Source of the DNA: a bacterium
GTDB taxonomy: Bacteria > Planctomycetota > UBA1135 > UBA2386
NCBI GenBank assembly: GCA_030432695.1
Contig: JAUILN010000010.1
Coordinates: forward strand, 50,910-114,909
Length of the DNA stretch: 64,000 nt
Reading direction: 5' to 3'
Shown here: positions 25,368-34,893 of the stretch, piece by piece
How positions within the stretch are numbered: position 1 is the first letter of the stretch
Layout of the letters: every line of letters starts with the position of its first letter
Program-made: the position numbers and the translations under genes
The notes under the pieces: model-generated
Databases searched by the model: none
Told to the model about the DNA's origin: nothing
Seen by the model: only the letters and a program-made list of their open reading frames with translations

Positions 25368-27903
25368 ATGCGATCTCTCTCTCTCTCTCGCGACGCCGCT
25401 GATCGCAGCGAGCGCCTCGGCCCAGCGATCTGATTTCGTGTTCCACGTCTATGTGGACCCGCTCTTTGGCGACAACCAGAAGGCGGTGGAACTGAACCCG
25501 ACGAATCCGCATGACATCAGTCTGAATTTCCTATCGAGCGGACGGCCGTTGCCGCTGAGTCGGCATGCAGATGGTACGATGGGATCCGGAGGGTCTGGCC
25601 AACGGATCGAGGGATTCCTCCAGCACGCACCCTATTCGTTCAAGACATTATCGAGCCCCCAGTCGGAGATGGGTGCCGTAGAGTATGTGCAACGCCCCTT
25701 CGTCGTCCCTCAGACCACTCCGATCCCGACGCTCCCGTGGACGCATCCCGACGGGGATCGCAGAGTGACGCATGTGGTGATCCACTGCCTTCCGGGCTTG
25801 TATGGACCCATCCACCACGGCTACCCAGACCCGCCCGATCCTGCGTCTGGGCTCCCCTGGAACGGCGAGGAGTTGCCCATCAAACTCGGCGTGATGCCAT
25901 TCGATCTTTCGGACGTTCCAGCGACCGACCGCATATCGATCCAGGGAACGTCTGCGCTCGACACGATATTCGACGCGCGGGGCGAGGCCGGCCCGGTCTT
26001 CGAGTTCACCCTACCCGACCCGGCCCTATTCACATACAGCCCAGCTCACGGAGAAGCATTCCTCGATGCTGTGACAGTCCGCGGCGCAGCGGCCGACGAA
26101 TCCGGCAACGGAGCCGGCGCAGGCATTCATATCCGCGGGCGACATGAGAATGCCGTCACGATTTCGAATTGCTTCATCGTGGACAATTCGGTTGGTATCG
26201 CGGTGAACTCCGATTTCGTCGTGATCGGCACTTCGCAGTACGTCGCTGCTCACCGCCCGATCATCACGCTCAACACGATAGTCGACAACACGATCGGCGT
26301 ATGGCTTGGAGACTTGGACCCAGACCCGTTGGTCGTGCAGTCTCTCAACACTCCTGTACTACTGAACAACCTCTTCGCGTTCGAAGGAGGTCAGCTTGCT
26401 CAGGTCTCCTGTTTCGAAGGTGTTCAACCCGGAGACGTGACGGTCGCGTCGATCGGAAGTCCCGCTGTGACAGTAGGTTCTGCCTACAACACCTGGGATA
26501 CATCCAGAGCGAATCTGGGCGGGACCCTCGTTCCCGGATTCCCGGCCCACCCCCAGATCCTCGTGCCAGCACCACGAGTCGACACCGATCTCTGGGACCA
26601 ATTGTTCATCCGGGACGCATTCGAGGCGGCAGGGACCGGCGGCGGCGGGTACTCGCCTCATGATTACCGACTCAATCCAAACGCCCGACTCGCCTTGTCC
26701 CCAGGCGCGCTTCCGACTCACGCCAATCCCTTGATCGATACCGCGCTCGCCGCCGATTTGGTGATGATGGGAAACAACATCACCATTTCCGCGGCCGATA
26801 CCGGGCTTCCCATCGGATCCGAGGAAGTCGACATCAACGCGCGTGACTGGGACTCAGAAGGCTTCGGCAATCCGAGACATTTCAATCGCGTGGACTTCCC
26901 GACCCCGCTCGATCATGAAGGCATGGACTTCGGGGCGGATGAGGCAGGAGACCTGATCGTTGCTGGCTACCTCCCCAATACGCGGATCTTCTCGGTACCC
27001 CACGCTCCGGCGGCCACAACCCTGACGGATCATCTCGATATCTACTTCTTCGACACGCCGGCCGGATCTTCGGGCCATTTGCGGCCCGTGTACAATACGA
27101 TCGGTTCCTTCGAATTCGGATGGTACGATCACGTTATCAACAAGCCGGACGTGCTGCCTGGGCAGGGTCATGACTACGTGCAACACGGAACACCCGGGTC
27201 GGCGAGAGAACAGTTCAGCATGCTATTCAGGCTCGTGGGCCCGGGGGACCCGCCTCTGGAACCATTCATGAGGAACCTGAGGTGCGACATCTCGCCGCAC
27301 CTCGCGCAAGATCTACATCCGGTGTGGCCTGCCCTAATGGAGCAAATATGGCCATTCCCCCCATCTATAACGGCGACGGATGCGTACGCTTGCAATCCCT
27401 GGCATTCGCACAATATGTCGCCCAACGGTTTCCACCAGCCTGACAACCCTGCCCTGTTTCACAATACCGGCATGGCGACGCACAGCACGGAATACACCGT
27501 CTATCAAGGATCGGCTGGCACCACATTCGTCTCGACTGCTTCGTTGAATCCCCCGCTGACCTTCCCGGCCGCACCCTTTGCAAGCCGACTAGTACCGCTC
27601 GTCTACTGGTTTGTGTCCATCCCCGGACCTTCCGGCTGCCCTGCCGGCTCGACAACCTATGACGTAGGGGCGTTCGGATTCTCGATCTGTCCAGACCGTA
27701 TCAATCCGCTCGGCGCAACCGGCGAGGGCCTGAGGCTGAATCTCGAGTCGGTTGCCGAGGGAGAGCGAAACCTACAGACCATGCTCGTCATTCCAGCGGA
27801 ATCGAATGGTCTGGATTCGACGAGCGAGCTCGCGCCGACACCGACGCCGACCGACCGGATTCTTCGACAAGCTGTCCGTGATGCGCGTGCGGTGCGGCGA
27901 TGA
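25368..27903 (+). CDS. Secreted parallel beta-helix protein, frame interrupted at CT tract (candidate phase-variable)
   Basis: The uninterrupted frame runs from a GTG at 25438 to the TGA at 27903 (821 residues), but in that frame no signal peptide can start. The ATG at 25368 (AGGA 12 bases upstream) reads MRSLSLS and then shifts out of frame. Adding one CT unit gives MRSLSLSLATPLIAASASAQ, a perfect signal peptide continuing into RSDFVFHVYVDPLFGDN. The mature part has parallel-beta-helix features (ISIQGTSALDTIFDARG, VTISNCFIVDNSVGIAV, PIITLNTIVDNTIGVWL, LLNNLFAF), as in DUF1565/NosD-like proteins. The coding sequence is clearly poorer in GC (some 60-base lines fall below 50%) than its neighbours. 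It overlaps the next gene by ATGA. Confidence 0.7.
25375..25389 (+). repeat. (CT)7C dinucleotide microsatellite in signal-peptide codons
   Basis: An uninterrupted CT tract beginning seven bases after the ATG at 25368. As sequenced (seven units) the ATG frame stops at 25431. With eight units, or five, it would join the long downstream frame. This is the structure of a slipped-strand contingency locus. No other dinucleotide tract of this length is noticeable in the window. Confidence 0.85.
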
Positions 27904-29399
27904 GGCTTCACGATCGAACTAGAATGGCGCACGGCACGCACCTTCTGACGGCGGTCCTCTTGCTATCCGCATCGTGCACGAGCCAGGCCTTTTCGGCCGC
28001 GAGAGGCTGCACGATTCCGGACTGGAGATTCGCGAGTTCGTTGCTGCCTTGCATCGAGGACTTCGACGGAGATGGCTTCCTGGACGGTGTGGTCGCGTAC
28101 GGAGACTCCGTGGGCATCGTCTGGGGTGACGCCGCGGGCTGCTTCAGTGCCATTGACGTGCTCCCGCCGATCAGCCCGCGACTGGGAATTGCATGGCGCG
28201 TAACGGCCGGAGACGTGACCGGTGACGGCCTCATCGACCTCGTCTGCTCCTACTTCCCCCAGTCGAGTGCCGCACCCGTCGCCTGCCCGGTATTCGTGCA
28301 GACTGGCCACCGAGCCTTCACCATGGATCACGGCAGCCGAATGCCGCTACTGGCCTGGCGCCTCACACACGCCGTCGCGCTCCTCGACATCGATCGCGAT
28401 GGCGATCTGGATGCTCTGCTGGCTGTCTACTCGGGTCAGGACCTGGTGCTGGAGAACGATGGGGCCGGCTTCTTCTCGGATAGCACGGCAACGCGCATCA
28501 CCGCGAATCAGAACCGGTCCTGGGGTTTCCAGGTGATCGATCTCGATGGCGACGGCTGGGACGACGTGGTCGTGGCCACGGGCGGCTCGGTGCACGCGCA
28601 GAACTTCATCTATTGGAACGATCGCGGAGTGCTCCGGGATACCAGCCTGCAGGGCCCTGCGTTTCCGACCAACCAGATGGACGTCGGCGACCTGGATGGG
28701 GACGGACACCTCGATCTGGTGTTCGGGAACGAATGGGCTCCACCGGAGGTGTATTGGGGCCTCGGCAACCGCGGCTTCCTCGAGGACGTCTCAATGCTCC
28801 CGCCCTCTGCCCTGAGCCACGCGCTCGCTGGGGCTCGGCTCGTCGACTTCGACCTAGACGGCGATCTGGACCTCCTGCAGTCGGGATCCCAAGCCGACTG
28901 CCTGCTCGAGAACCTCGGGAGCCGACGCTTCGCCGACGTGACCGCCTCGATCGAGCCGCTCCTCACGACCGGCTTCGTGGTTGCGGACTTCGACCGGGAC
29001 GGCGACCAGGACCTGCTCCACCGGATCGGCTCGTCCTCCCATACCCGCCTGTCGGTCGGCATGTTCCGCCAGACCCATGCGCCTCGTGCCGCCAGCCTGG
29101 GTAGCACCCTGACCCTCGAACTCCACGCACGACCCGGCCGCTTCGCCTTGCTCTCCGTGGCGCCAGCACTCCGCGTCGTGGACCTGGGCGCATACGGAGT
29201 CTGGCAACTCGATGTGCCGAGCAGCGTGCAGTTCCCGGCGGTCACGCTCCCTGCGAACGGCCGCCACGACATCGTCCTCCAGGTGCCGAATGATCCGGCA
29301 TTGCGCGGCGTCGATCTCCACTGGCAGTCCCTCGAGATCGACCCGGGCGCGATCAACGCGGTGCGCGTAGGCAATCGCGCGACGACGCGGTTTCAGTGA
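27900..29399 (+). CDS. Secreted FG-GAP/VCBS repeat protein
   Basis: 499 residues; the ATG overlaps the stop of the beta-helix gene (ATGA), so the pair is translationally coupled. An N-terminal hydrophobic segment (THLLTAVLLLSASC) acts as a signal, possibly of a lipoprotein, though the lipobox is imperfect. An internal ATG at 27924 is an alternative. Seven VCBS-type blades follow (IEDFDGDGFLDGVV, AGDVTGDGLIDLV, LLDIDRDGDLDALL, VIDLDGDGWDDVVV, VGDLDGDGHLDLVF, LVDFDLDGDLDLLQ, VADFDRDGDQDLL), enough for one propeller. The last ~105 residues carry the shared C-terminal module (ASLGSTLTLELHARPG; PALRGVDLHWQSL). Parent family of the fragment at 23663. Confidence 0.8.
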   Translation: MRLHDRTRMAHGTHLLTAVLLLSASCTSQAFSAARGCTIPDWRFASSLLPCIEDFDGDGFLDGVVAYGDSVGIVWGDAAGCFSAIDVLPPISPRLGIAWRVTAGDVTGDGLIDLVCSYFPQSSAAPVACPVFVQTGHRAFTMDHGSRMPLLAWRLTHAVALLDIDRDGDLDALLAVYSGQDLVLENDGAGFFSDSTATRITANQNRSWGFQVIDLDGDGWDDVVVATGGSVHAQNFIYWNDRGVLRDTSLQGPAFPTNQMDVGDLDGDGHLDLVFGNEWAPPEVYWGLGNRGFLEDVSMLPPSALSHALAGARLVDFDLDGDLDLLQSGSQADCLLENLGSRRFADVTASIEPLLTTGFVVADFDRDGDQDLLHRIGSSSHTRLSVGMFRQTHAPRAASLGSTLTLELHARPGRFALLSVAPALRVVDLGAYGVWQLDVPSSVQFPAVTLPANGRHDIVLQVPNDPALRGVDLHWQSLEIDPGAINAVRVGNRATTRFQ

Positions 29400-29424
29400 C
29401 TGCGTTCGTGTGCGGAGACGACGC

Positions 29425-30456
29425 TCACTCCCCCGCCCCACCCTCGACCAACGCCCGCCCCAGGATCCAGGCCCGCTCCTCCCTCGTCAGCCGCGGGCTC
29501 GGTCGCGTGGAGTCGACCGACTGGGGGCGGTGCGCGCCGCGGCGCTGACGGTACCAGTCGGCGACCTCGAGCGTGCCGAGTTCCCGGGAGGCCATCCAGC
29601 GACGCACCGCGGCGTCGCGGGCCGACGCCCGATCGAGGGGATCGAGTTCCAGGCGACCCGCGCAGGCCTCGAACTGCGGACGCGGGTCGTCGCCGTCGAA
29701 GCGCACCGCGTGGCCGGGCCAGCGGCGACCGACCCGCGCGACGGCGTCGGCGAACGGCTCGGCGGTCCAGAACCGGACCAGCTTGAGCGCGACGTCGACG
29801 TGGACGCCACCGTGCGGTGGATGGCCGAGCGCGAAGGCGGCGTCGCGCGGCTCGTCGCGGCATAGCTCGAGCATCGGCGGGCCGGCCAGCGCCAGTTCGG
29901 TGGCATCCCAGCTCGCAGGATGGACCGACAGCGTGGCGGCGTCCCAACGCACCGTGACCAGCGCATCGACGACGCGGCGGAACAGCGGCGGGGTCGGCAG
30001 GTCGTAGGGGAGCTGCGAAGTGGGAGTGAGCACGGCCTCGCGCGGCACGAGCGCGGCGTCGGCCAACTCGGCCAGCCCCTCGCTGGCCCAGGTCACATCC
30101 CAGCCCTCCCAGACCTCGGCGAGCAGCTCGAGGCGCGCGCGCCGCACGCGGACGTCGGACTGCAGGTCGTCGTCGCCGCCGAACAGCGCGAGGCGGCGGG
30201 TCGTGCAGTCGATCACCGCGCCGCCGACCAGGTCCGGCTCGGCGGGCCACGCGCCGGGGCGGGGTTCGGCCGCGTCGAGGTCGTCGAGCAGGGCGATCGC
30301 CGGGCCGAGGCCGAAGGCGAGGTCGCGGTCGACGCGCTCGCCACCCCAGGGCGAGACCGCGGCGCGCACCTCGGGGTGCGCGGCCGATCCGGTCACGTGG
30401 ACGAACAGGGCTGGGCGGCCGCGGAGCATCGGGGTCGGCGAAAAGGGGCGGAGCAT
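29425..30456 (-). CDS. Conserved hypothetical cytoplasmic protein
   Basis: About 343 residues with no signal peptide or membrane helix and strong third-position GC bias, so a real gene. I recognise no family. Features: an N-terminal ALFVHVTGSAAHPEVRAAVS strand region, a mid-protein 'VWEGWDVTWASEGLAELADA' helix, and a basic C-terminus with 'RLTREERAWILGRALVEGG'. The start is uncertain: ATG at 30456 is used, and ATG at 30429 would drop nine residues. It sits 39 bases downstream of the ECF sigma gene on the same strand and could be cotranscribed with it. Its stop is 25 bases from the convergent VCBS gene. Confidence 0.5.
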   Translation of the reverse strand: MLRPFSPTPMLRGRPALFVHVTGSAAHPEVRAAVSPWGGERVDRDLAFGLGPAIALLDDLDAAEPRPGAWPAEPDLVGGAVIDCTTRRLALFGGDDDLQSDVRVRRARLELLAEVWEGWDVTWASEGLAELADAALVPREAVLTPTSQLPYDLPTPPLFRRVVDALVTVRWDAATLSVHPASWDATELALAGPPMLELCRDEPRDAAFALGHPPHGGVHVDVALKLVRFWTAEPFADAVARVGRRWPGHAVRFDGDDPRPQFEACAGRLELDPLDRASARDAAVRRWMASRELGTLEVADWYRQRRGAHRPQSVDSTRPSPRLTREERAWILGRALVEGGAGE

Positions 30457-30495
30457 GGTAGCGGCGCCCGAGGGCTTGTCACCGGCCGGCACCGA

Positions 30496-31107
30496 TCACG
30501 CCGGGGAGCCCAGCCGATCGCCGAGCTGCGCCAGCGCGCGGCCGAGGATCATCCGCACCGCGCCGACGCTGCGCCCCGTCCGCTCGGCGATCTCGGCGTG
30601 CGGCAGGCCGACCAGCCGCGCCCAGACCAGCACCTCGCGGTAGTGCTCAGGCAGCTCCTCGATGGCGGACTCGATGCGCACACATTCCTCGTCGGCGGCC
30701 AGCGCCATGCTCGGGGTGCACAGGGTGCCGTAGGCGTCGAGCAGGTTGCGGGTCGTGTCGTCGCCGGCCGCGCGATGCAGCACGGCGCGCTCCCGATCCG
30801 GATCGCGGCGCTCGCGGCCGTGGAAGCGGGCGTGCTCGCGGATCTTGTTCAGCGCCGACTGGAACAGCCAGGCGCGGAATGCCGGCTCGGTGCGCAACTC
30901 GAAGCCCTCGGCACGGCGCACGAAGTCGGCGCAGACCGTCTGCACGAGGTCCATCGACTCCTCCCGCCGGCGCAGGTCGCGGCCCATGCGCAGTCGCACG
31001 AAGGCGTGGATCTGCGGCACGTAGGCGGCGAGCAGGTCGGCGCGCGCGTCGGTGTCGCCCTCGCGGGCGGCATCGAAGAGGGTCGGGAAGTCGGGAGACT
31101 CGGCCAT
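30496..31107 (-). CDS. ECF-type RNA polymerase sigma factor
   Basis: 203 residues, starting MAESPDFPTLFDAAREGD. Region 2 is present (DLVQTVCADFVRRAEGFELRTE; AFRAWLFQSALNKIREHARF), as is region 4 (ELPEHYREVLVWARLVGLPHAEIAERTGRSVGAVRMILGRALAQL). The sequence resembles the ECF group that sits next to Ser/Thr kinases in Planctomycetota. It is divergent from exactly such a kinase gene, with 60 bases between starts. No anti-sigma factor gene is adjacent, which fits control by kinase-mediated phosphorylation rather than by a membrane anti-sigma. Confidence 0.85.
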   Translation of the reverse strand: MAESPDFPTLFDAAREGDTDARADLLAAYVPQIHAFVRLRMGRDLRRREESMDLVQTVCADFVRRAEGFELRTEPAFRAWLFQSALNKIREHARFHGRERRDPDRERAVLHRAAGDDTTRNLLDAYGTLCTPSMALAADEECVRIESAIEELPEHYREVLVWARLVGLPHAEIAERTGRSVGAVRMILGRALAQLGDRLGSPA

Positions 31108-31167
31108 CAGGGATCGGGCAGGCAGCCGTCCGCACGACCGCCGGGGGGAGTCTATCATCTACTACGC
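31108..31167. promoter_or_regulatory. Divergent promoter region, ECF sigma / Ser-Thr kinase
   Basis: Only 60 bases separate the two start codons, so both promoters, or one promoter overlapping the other gene, must lie here or inside the coding ends. The TATCATCTACTA stretch at 31153-31164, just before the kinase start, is the only AT-rich patch. No consensus box can be assigned. Confidence 0.35.
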
Positions 31168-33711
31168 ATGACCGACGCCGCGCCCGAACTGCCCGAGGAG
31201 CTGGAAGCCGCCGTCTACGAGGCGATCCTCGACGAACGCCCCGTCGGCCCGGGAACCTCCGAACCGCCGGCGCTGGTGGCCCTGCGGGCGCAACATCCGG
31301 AGCACGAGGCCGCGATCCTGAGGCTCGCGGCGCGGGTCGGGGCCGGGGCGCGGGCCACTGGCTTCGACTTCGGCGCCCCCGCCCCGCCTCCCGTGCCGGC
31401 GCGGATCGGTCCATTCACGCTGGGCGACGAACTCGGCCGCGGCGGCTTCGGAGTGGTCTACCGGGCCGAGCAGGATCCGCCGCTCTCGCGGACCGTCGCG
31501 CTGAAGGTGCTGGCACCCGGCCTCGACGCCGCCGGCGTGCACGCCCGCTTCGAACTCGAGCGGCAGCTCCTCGCGCGGCTGACCCACCCGCACATCGCCG
31601 AGATCCACGACGCCGGGACCACCGCCGAGGGCCGGCCGTGGTTCGCGATGGAGCTGATCGACGGACCGCCGATCACCACGTGGTGCGCGGAACACTCGCC
31701 CGACGGGGACGCGATCCTCGAGCTGTTCCTCGATGCCTGCGACGCGGTGCAGCACGCCCACCAGCGCGGGGTCATCCACCGCGACCTGAAGCCGAGCAAC
31801 GTGTTGGTCGCGACCGTGGGCGGCCGACCGATGGCCAAGGTCATCGACTTCGGCGTGGCCAAGGCACTCGACCAGCCCCTACTCGGCGCTCCCGAGGAGA
31901 CCACCCTGGCCGGCGCGATCATCGGCACGCCGGAGTACATGAGCCCCGAACAGGGACTCGGCGAACCCGCCGACGTGCGCAGCGACGTCTACAGCCTCGG
32001 TGCCCTGCTCTACCGGCTCCTGACCGACGAGACGCCACGGGATCTGACGACCCTGCGCGAGCGTGGCTTCGAGGCCTTCCGCCGGGAGCTCACCGACTCG
32101 GATCCGGAACGACCGAGTCGACGGGCAGAGACCAGCGCCCCGCAGCGCGCCTCGCGGATCCGCGGCGACCTCGACTGGATCTGCCTCAAGGCCCTGCACC
32201 GCGAGCCCGACTCCCGCTACGCGTCGGTCGCCGAGTTCGCGACCGACCTGCGGCTGCACCTGGAGGGTCGACCGATCACGGCGCGGCCGCCGAGCTTCGG
32301 CTACCTGCTGGCGACCACCTGGCGACGGCACAAGGCGCGGCTCGTCCTCGCCGGCGCGGGCGTCGCACTGCTCGCGGCAGCCAGCATCGTGTCGACGCTG
32401 TCGTGGCTGGAGGCGCGCCGCCAGGAGGACCTCGCCAACCAGCGCGCGACCCAGCTCGACGACGCCTACTCGGAACTCCAGCGCACCACCGACCCGCTGC
32501 TGGCCCGCGAGCGCGCCGAGTTCGCCGAGCGCACGCTCTGGCCGGCACTGCCGGCCCGGCTCCCGGCCTTCGATGCCTGGCTCGAAGACGTCGGACCGCT
32601 GGCCGACCGACTCGCCACCACCGCGCCGGACGAGCCGGCGCGCGCGGATCTGGACCACCAGATCGAGGCCGTCGCCGCGCGGCGCGACACCGCTCGAGCG
32701 ATCGGCGCGCAGGCCGATGCGGCCGCGGATGCCTGGCAAGCCGCGCAGCAGGCGGTCGCCAGCGACCCGCGCTTCGCGGGGTTCGTGCTCGAGACCGTGC
32801 CCGGACTGGTACCCCTCGGCCCCGACCCGGGCTCCGGCCTCCAGGAGTTCGCGCACCTGCTGTCGGGACAGCCACCGGAACGGGATGCGGAGGGCCGGCT
32901 ACGCACCGAGGAGGACAGCTCGATCGTGTTGGTGCTGGTGCCGGGTGGGACGACCCGGATCGGTGCGCAGGCCGAAGATCCGGACGCACCGCACCATGAC
33001 CCGGACTCCGGAGACCTCGAACGACCGGTCCACGAGGTCCGGCTCGACCCCTTCCTGATCGCCAAGTGCGAGGTCACCCAGGCGCAGTGGTTGCGGCTCG
33101 ACGGGGCGCGCAACCCCTCGCGCTGGCACGACCGGATCAAGATGGGCGGGATCGAGCAGAGCCTCCTGCACCCCGTGGAGCAGGTTTCCTGGCGCGATGC
33201 GACGCGGATCCTGGAGCGACATGACCTCGCACTGCCGACCGAAGTCGCCTGGGAACATGCCGCTCGCGCCGGAACCGACGCGCCGTGGCTCGATGCGCGC
33301 ACCATCGGAGAGCTGGCGGGCCGCGACAACCTCGCCGACCGGAGCTACGGCCAGCGCTCGCCCGCGGGCACGTCGTACGAGACGGAGCTGGACGACGGCT
33401 ACACGGTGCACTCCCCGGTCGGCTCGTTCGCGCCGAACCGCTTCGGGCTGCACGACCTGCTCGGCAACGTCTACGAGTGGACCAGCGGCCGGATGTTCGA
33501 ATACGACGTGCCCGCGTCCCCCGGACGCGGCGAGCGCTCGGCCGAGAAGATCCGCAGCTCGGAGCACGACCACCGGGTGTTCCGCGGCGGGGCCTACAGC
33601 GCGACCGCACTCATCGGCCGGGTCTCACGGCGCAGCAGCGCGCCGGAGGACGCGCGCTCGGCGACCATCGGGGTGCGGCCGGTGCGCTGGCTGGTGCCCG
33701 CGCCCGAGTGA
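31168..33711 (+). CDS. Transmembrane Ser/Thr kinase with C-terminal formylglycine-generating-enzyme domain
   Basis: 847 residues from the ATG at 31168. Residues 80-365 are a Hanks-type kinase: glycine loop GRGGFG (90-95), Lys113 in VALKVL, HRDLKPSN with Asp206, DFG with Asp227, and GTPEYMSPEQ. A membrane helix lies near 390-410 (LVLAGAGVALLAAASIVSTL). Residues 415-540 are Ala/Glu/Arg-rich and coiled-coil-like. Residues 584-843 are a SUMF1/FGE-sulfatase domain (VPGGTTRIGA, FLIAKCEVTQAQW, LPTEVAWEHAARAG, NRFGLHDLLGNVYEWT, FRGGAY). The FGE part would be outside the membrane and may bind a ligand rather than modify sulfatases. The open frame extends far upstream of the ATG, but that sequence is antisense to the sigma factor and hypothetical genes. 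Confidence 0.9.
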   Translation: MTDAAPELPEELEAAVYEAILDERPVGPGTSEPPALVALRAQHPEHEAAILRLAARVGAGARATGFDFGAPAPPPVPARIGPFTLGDELGRGGFGVVYRAEQDPPLSRTVALKVLAPGLDAAGVHARFELERQLLARLTHPHIAEIHDAGTTAEGRPWFAMELIDGPPITTWCAEHSPDGDAILELFLDACDAVQHAHQRGVIHRDLKPSNVLVATVGGRPMAKVIDFGVAKALDQPLLGAPEETTLAGAIIGTPEYMSPEQGLGEPADVRSDVYSLGALLYRLLTDETPRDLTTLRERGFEAFRRELTDSDPERPSRRAETSAPQRASRIRGDLDWICLKALHREPDSRYASVAEFATDLRLHLEGRPITARPPSFGYLLATTWRRHKARLVLAGAGVALLAAASIVSTLSWLEARRQEDLANQRATQLDDAYSELQRTTDPLLARERAEFAERTLWPALPARLPAFDAWLEDVGPLADRLATTAPDEPARADLDHQIEAVAARRDTARAIGAQADAAADAWQAAQQAVASDPRFAGFVLETVPGLVPLGPDPGSGLQEFAHLLSGQPPERDAEGRLRTEEDSSIVLVLVPGGTTRIGAQAEDPDAPHHDPDSGDLERPVHEVRLDPFLIAKCEVTQAQWLRLDGARNPSRWHDRIKMGGIEQSLLHPVEQVSWRDATRILERHDLALPTEVAWEHAARAGTDAPWLDARTIGELAGRDNLADRSYGQRSPAGTSYETELDDGYTVHSPVGSFAPNRFGLHDLLGNVYEWTSGRMFEYDVPASPGRGERSAEKIRSSEHDHRVFRGGAYSATALIGRVSRRSSAPEDARSATIGVRPVRWLVPAPE

Positions 33712-33726
33712 CGCCGCACCCGCGCC

Positions 33727-34893
33727 TCACATGATGGCGTTTTCGCCGGTGATCTCGCGGCCGACGATGAGCGCGTGGATGTCGTGGGTGCCCTCGTAGG
33801 TGATCACCGACTCCAGGTTGCACATGTGACGCATGACCTGGTACTCGTCGGTGATGCCGTTCGCCCCCAGGATGTCGCGCGCCAGCCGGCAGCACTCGAG
33901 CGCCATCCAGCAGTTGTTGCGCTTGGCCAGCGACACGTGGCTGTGGTGGAGCTTGTGGCTCTCCTTGAGCTTGCCGAGGCGCCAGGCCAGGAGCTGACCC
34001 TTGGTGATCTCGTTGATCATCCAGACCAGCTTGTTCTGGACCAACTGGAAGCGCGCGATCGGCCGATCGAACATGATCCGGTTCTGGCTGTAGCGCAGCG
34101 CCTCGTCGTAGACCGCCATCGCCGCACCGACCGCGCCGAAGGCGATGCCGTAGCGCGCCGAGTTCAGGCACGACAGCGGGCCTTTGAGGCCCTCGACACC
34201 CGGCAGCAGGTTGGCCTTCGGCACCTTCACGTCCTCGAAGACCAGCTCGGAGGTCACCGAGGCGCGCAGCGAGAACTTGTTCTTGATGGTGTTGGTCGAA
34301 TAGCCGGGCGTGCCCTTCTCGACCAGGATCAGCCGGACCACGCCGTCCAGCTTGGCGGAGACGATCGCGACGTCGGCGACGCAGCCGTTGGTGATCCAGT
34401 ACTTCGAACCGTTGAGCACGTAGTGGTCGCCGGCGTCGTCGAGGCGGGTGAGCATGCCGCCCGGGTTGGAGCCGAAGTCGGCCTCGGTCAGTCCGAAGCA
34501 GCCGATCAGCTCGCCCTTGGCCATCTTCGGCAGCCACTTCTGCTTCTGCTCCTCGGTGCCGTAGGCGTGGATCGGGAACATGCAGAGCGAGCCCTGCACC
34601 GACACGAACGAGCGCAGGCCGGAGTCGCCGCGCTCGAGTTCCTGCAGGATCAGGCCGTAGGAGGTCGGCGACAGGCCGGCGCAGCCGTAGCCCTCGAGAC
34701 CGGCACCGAGCACGCCGAGTTCGCCGAGCTGTGGGATCAGGTCGGCGGGGAAGGTCGCAGCGCGGTTGTGCTCCTCGATCACCGGCATGAACTCGGCACT
34801 CACCCAGTCGCGGACCGAGTCACGGACCATGCATTCCTCCTCGGTGAGGAGGTCGTCGATCTGGTAGAAGTCCGGGGCCTTGTAGGAGCTCAT
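33727..34893 (-). CDS. gcdH: Acyl-CoA dehydrogenase, glutaryl-CoA dehydrogenase type
   Basis: 388 residues from the ATG at 34893. The acyl-CoA dehydrogenase signatures are clear: CFGLTEADFGSNPGGM (flavin/substrate), YVLNGSKYWITNG, and QVMRHMCNLESVITYEGTHDIHALIVGREITG, where the Glu of YEGTHDIH is the catalytic base position used by glutaryl-CoA dehydrogenases and related enzymes. It would oxidise and decarboxylate glutaryl-CoA to crotonyl-CoA in lysine/tryptophan breakdown, using FAD and electron-transfer flavoprotein. No other gene of that pathway is adjacent, so the exact substrate rests on family resemblance. Confidence 0.8.
   Translation of the reverse strand: MSSYKAPDFYQIDDLLTEEECMVRDSVRDWVSAEFMPVIEEHNRAATFPADLIPQLGELGVLGAGLEGYGCAGLSPTSYGLILQELERGDSGLRSFVSVQGSLCMFPIHAYGTEEQKQKWLPKMAKGELIGCFGLTEADFGSNPGGMLTRLDDAGDHYVLNGSKYWITNGCVADVAIVSAKLDGVVRLILVEKGTPGYSTNTIKNKFSLRASVTSELVFEDVKVPKANLLPGVEGLKGPLSCLNSARYGIAFGAVGAAMAVYDEALRYSQNRIMFDRPIARFQLVQNKLVWMINEITKGQLLAWRLGKLKESHKLHHSHVSLAKRNNCWMALECCRLARDILGANGITDEYQVMRHMCNLESVITYEGTHDIHALIVGREITGENAIM

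Noticed and set aside
29920..31167. Upstream extension of the kinase frame by about 416 codons
   Set aside because: The extension is antisense to the hypothetical gene and the ECF sigma gene, has no domain, and the ATG at 31168 gives a normal kinase N-terminus.
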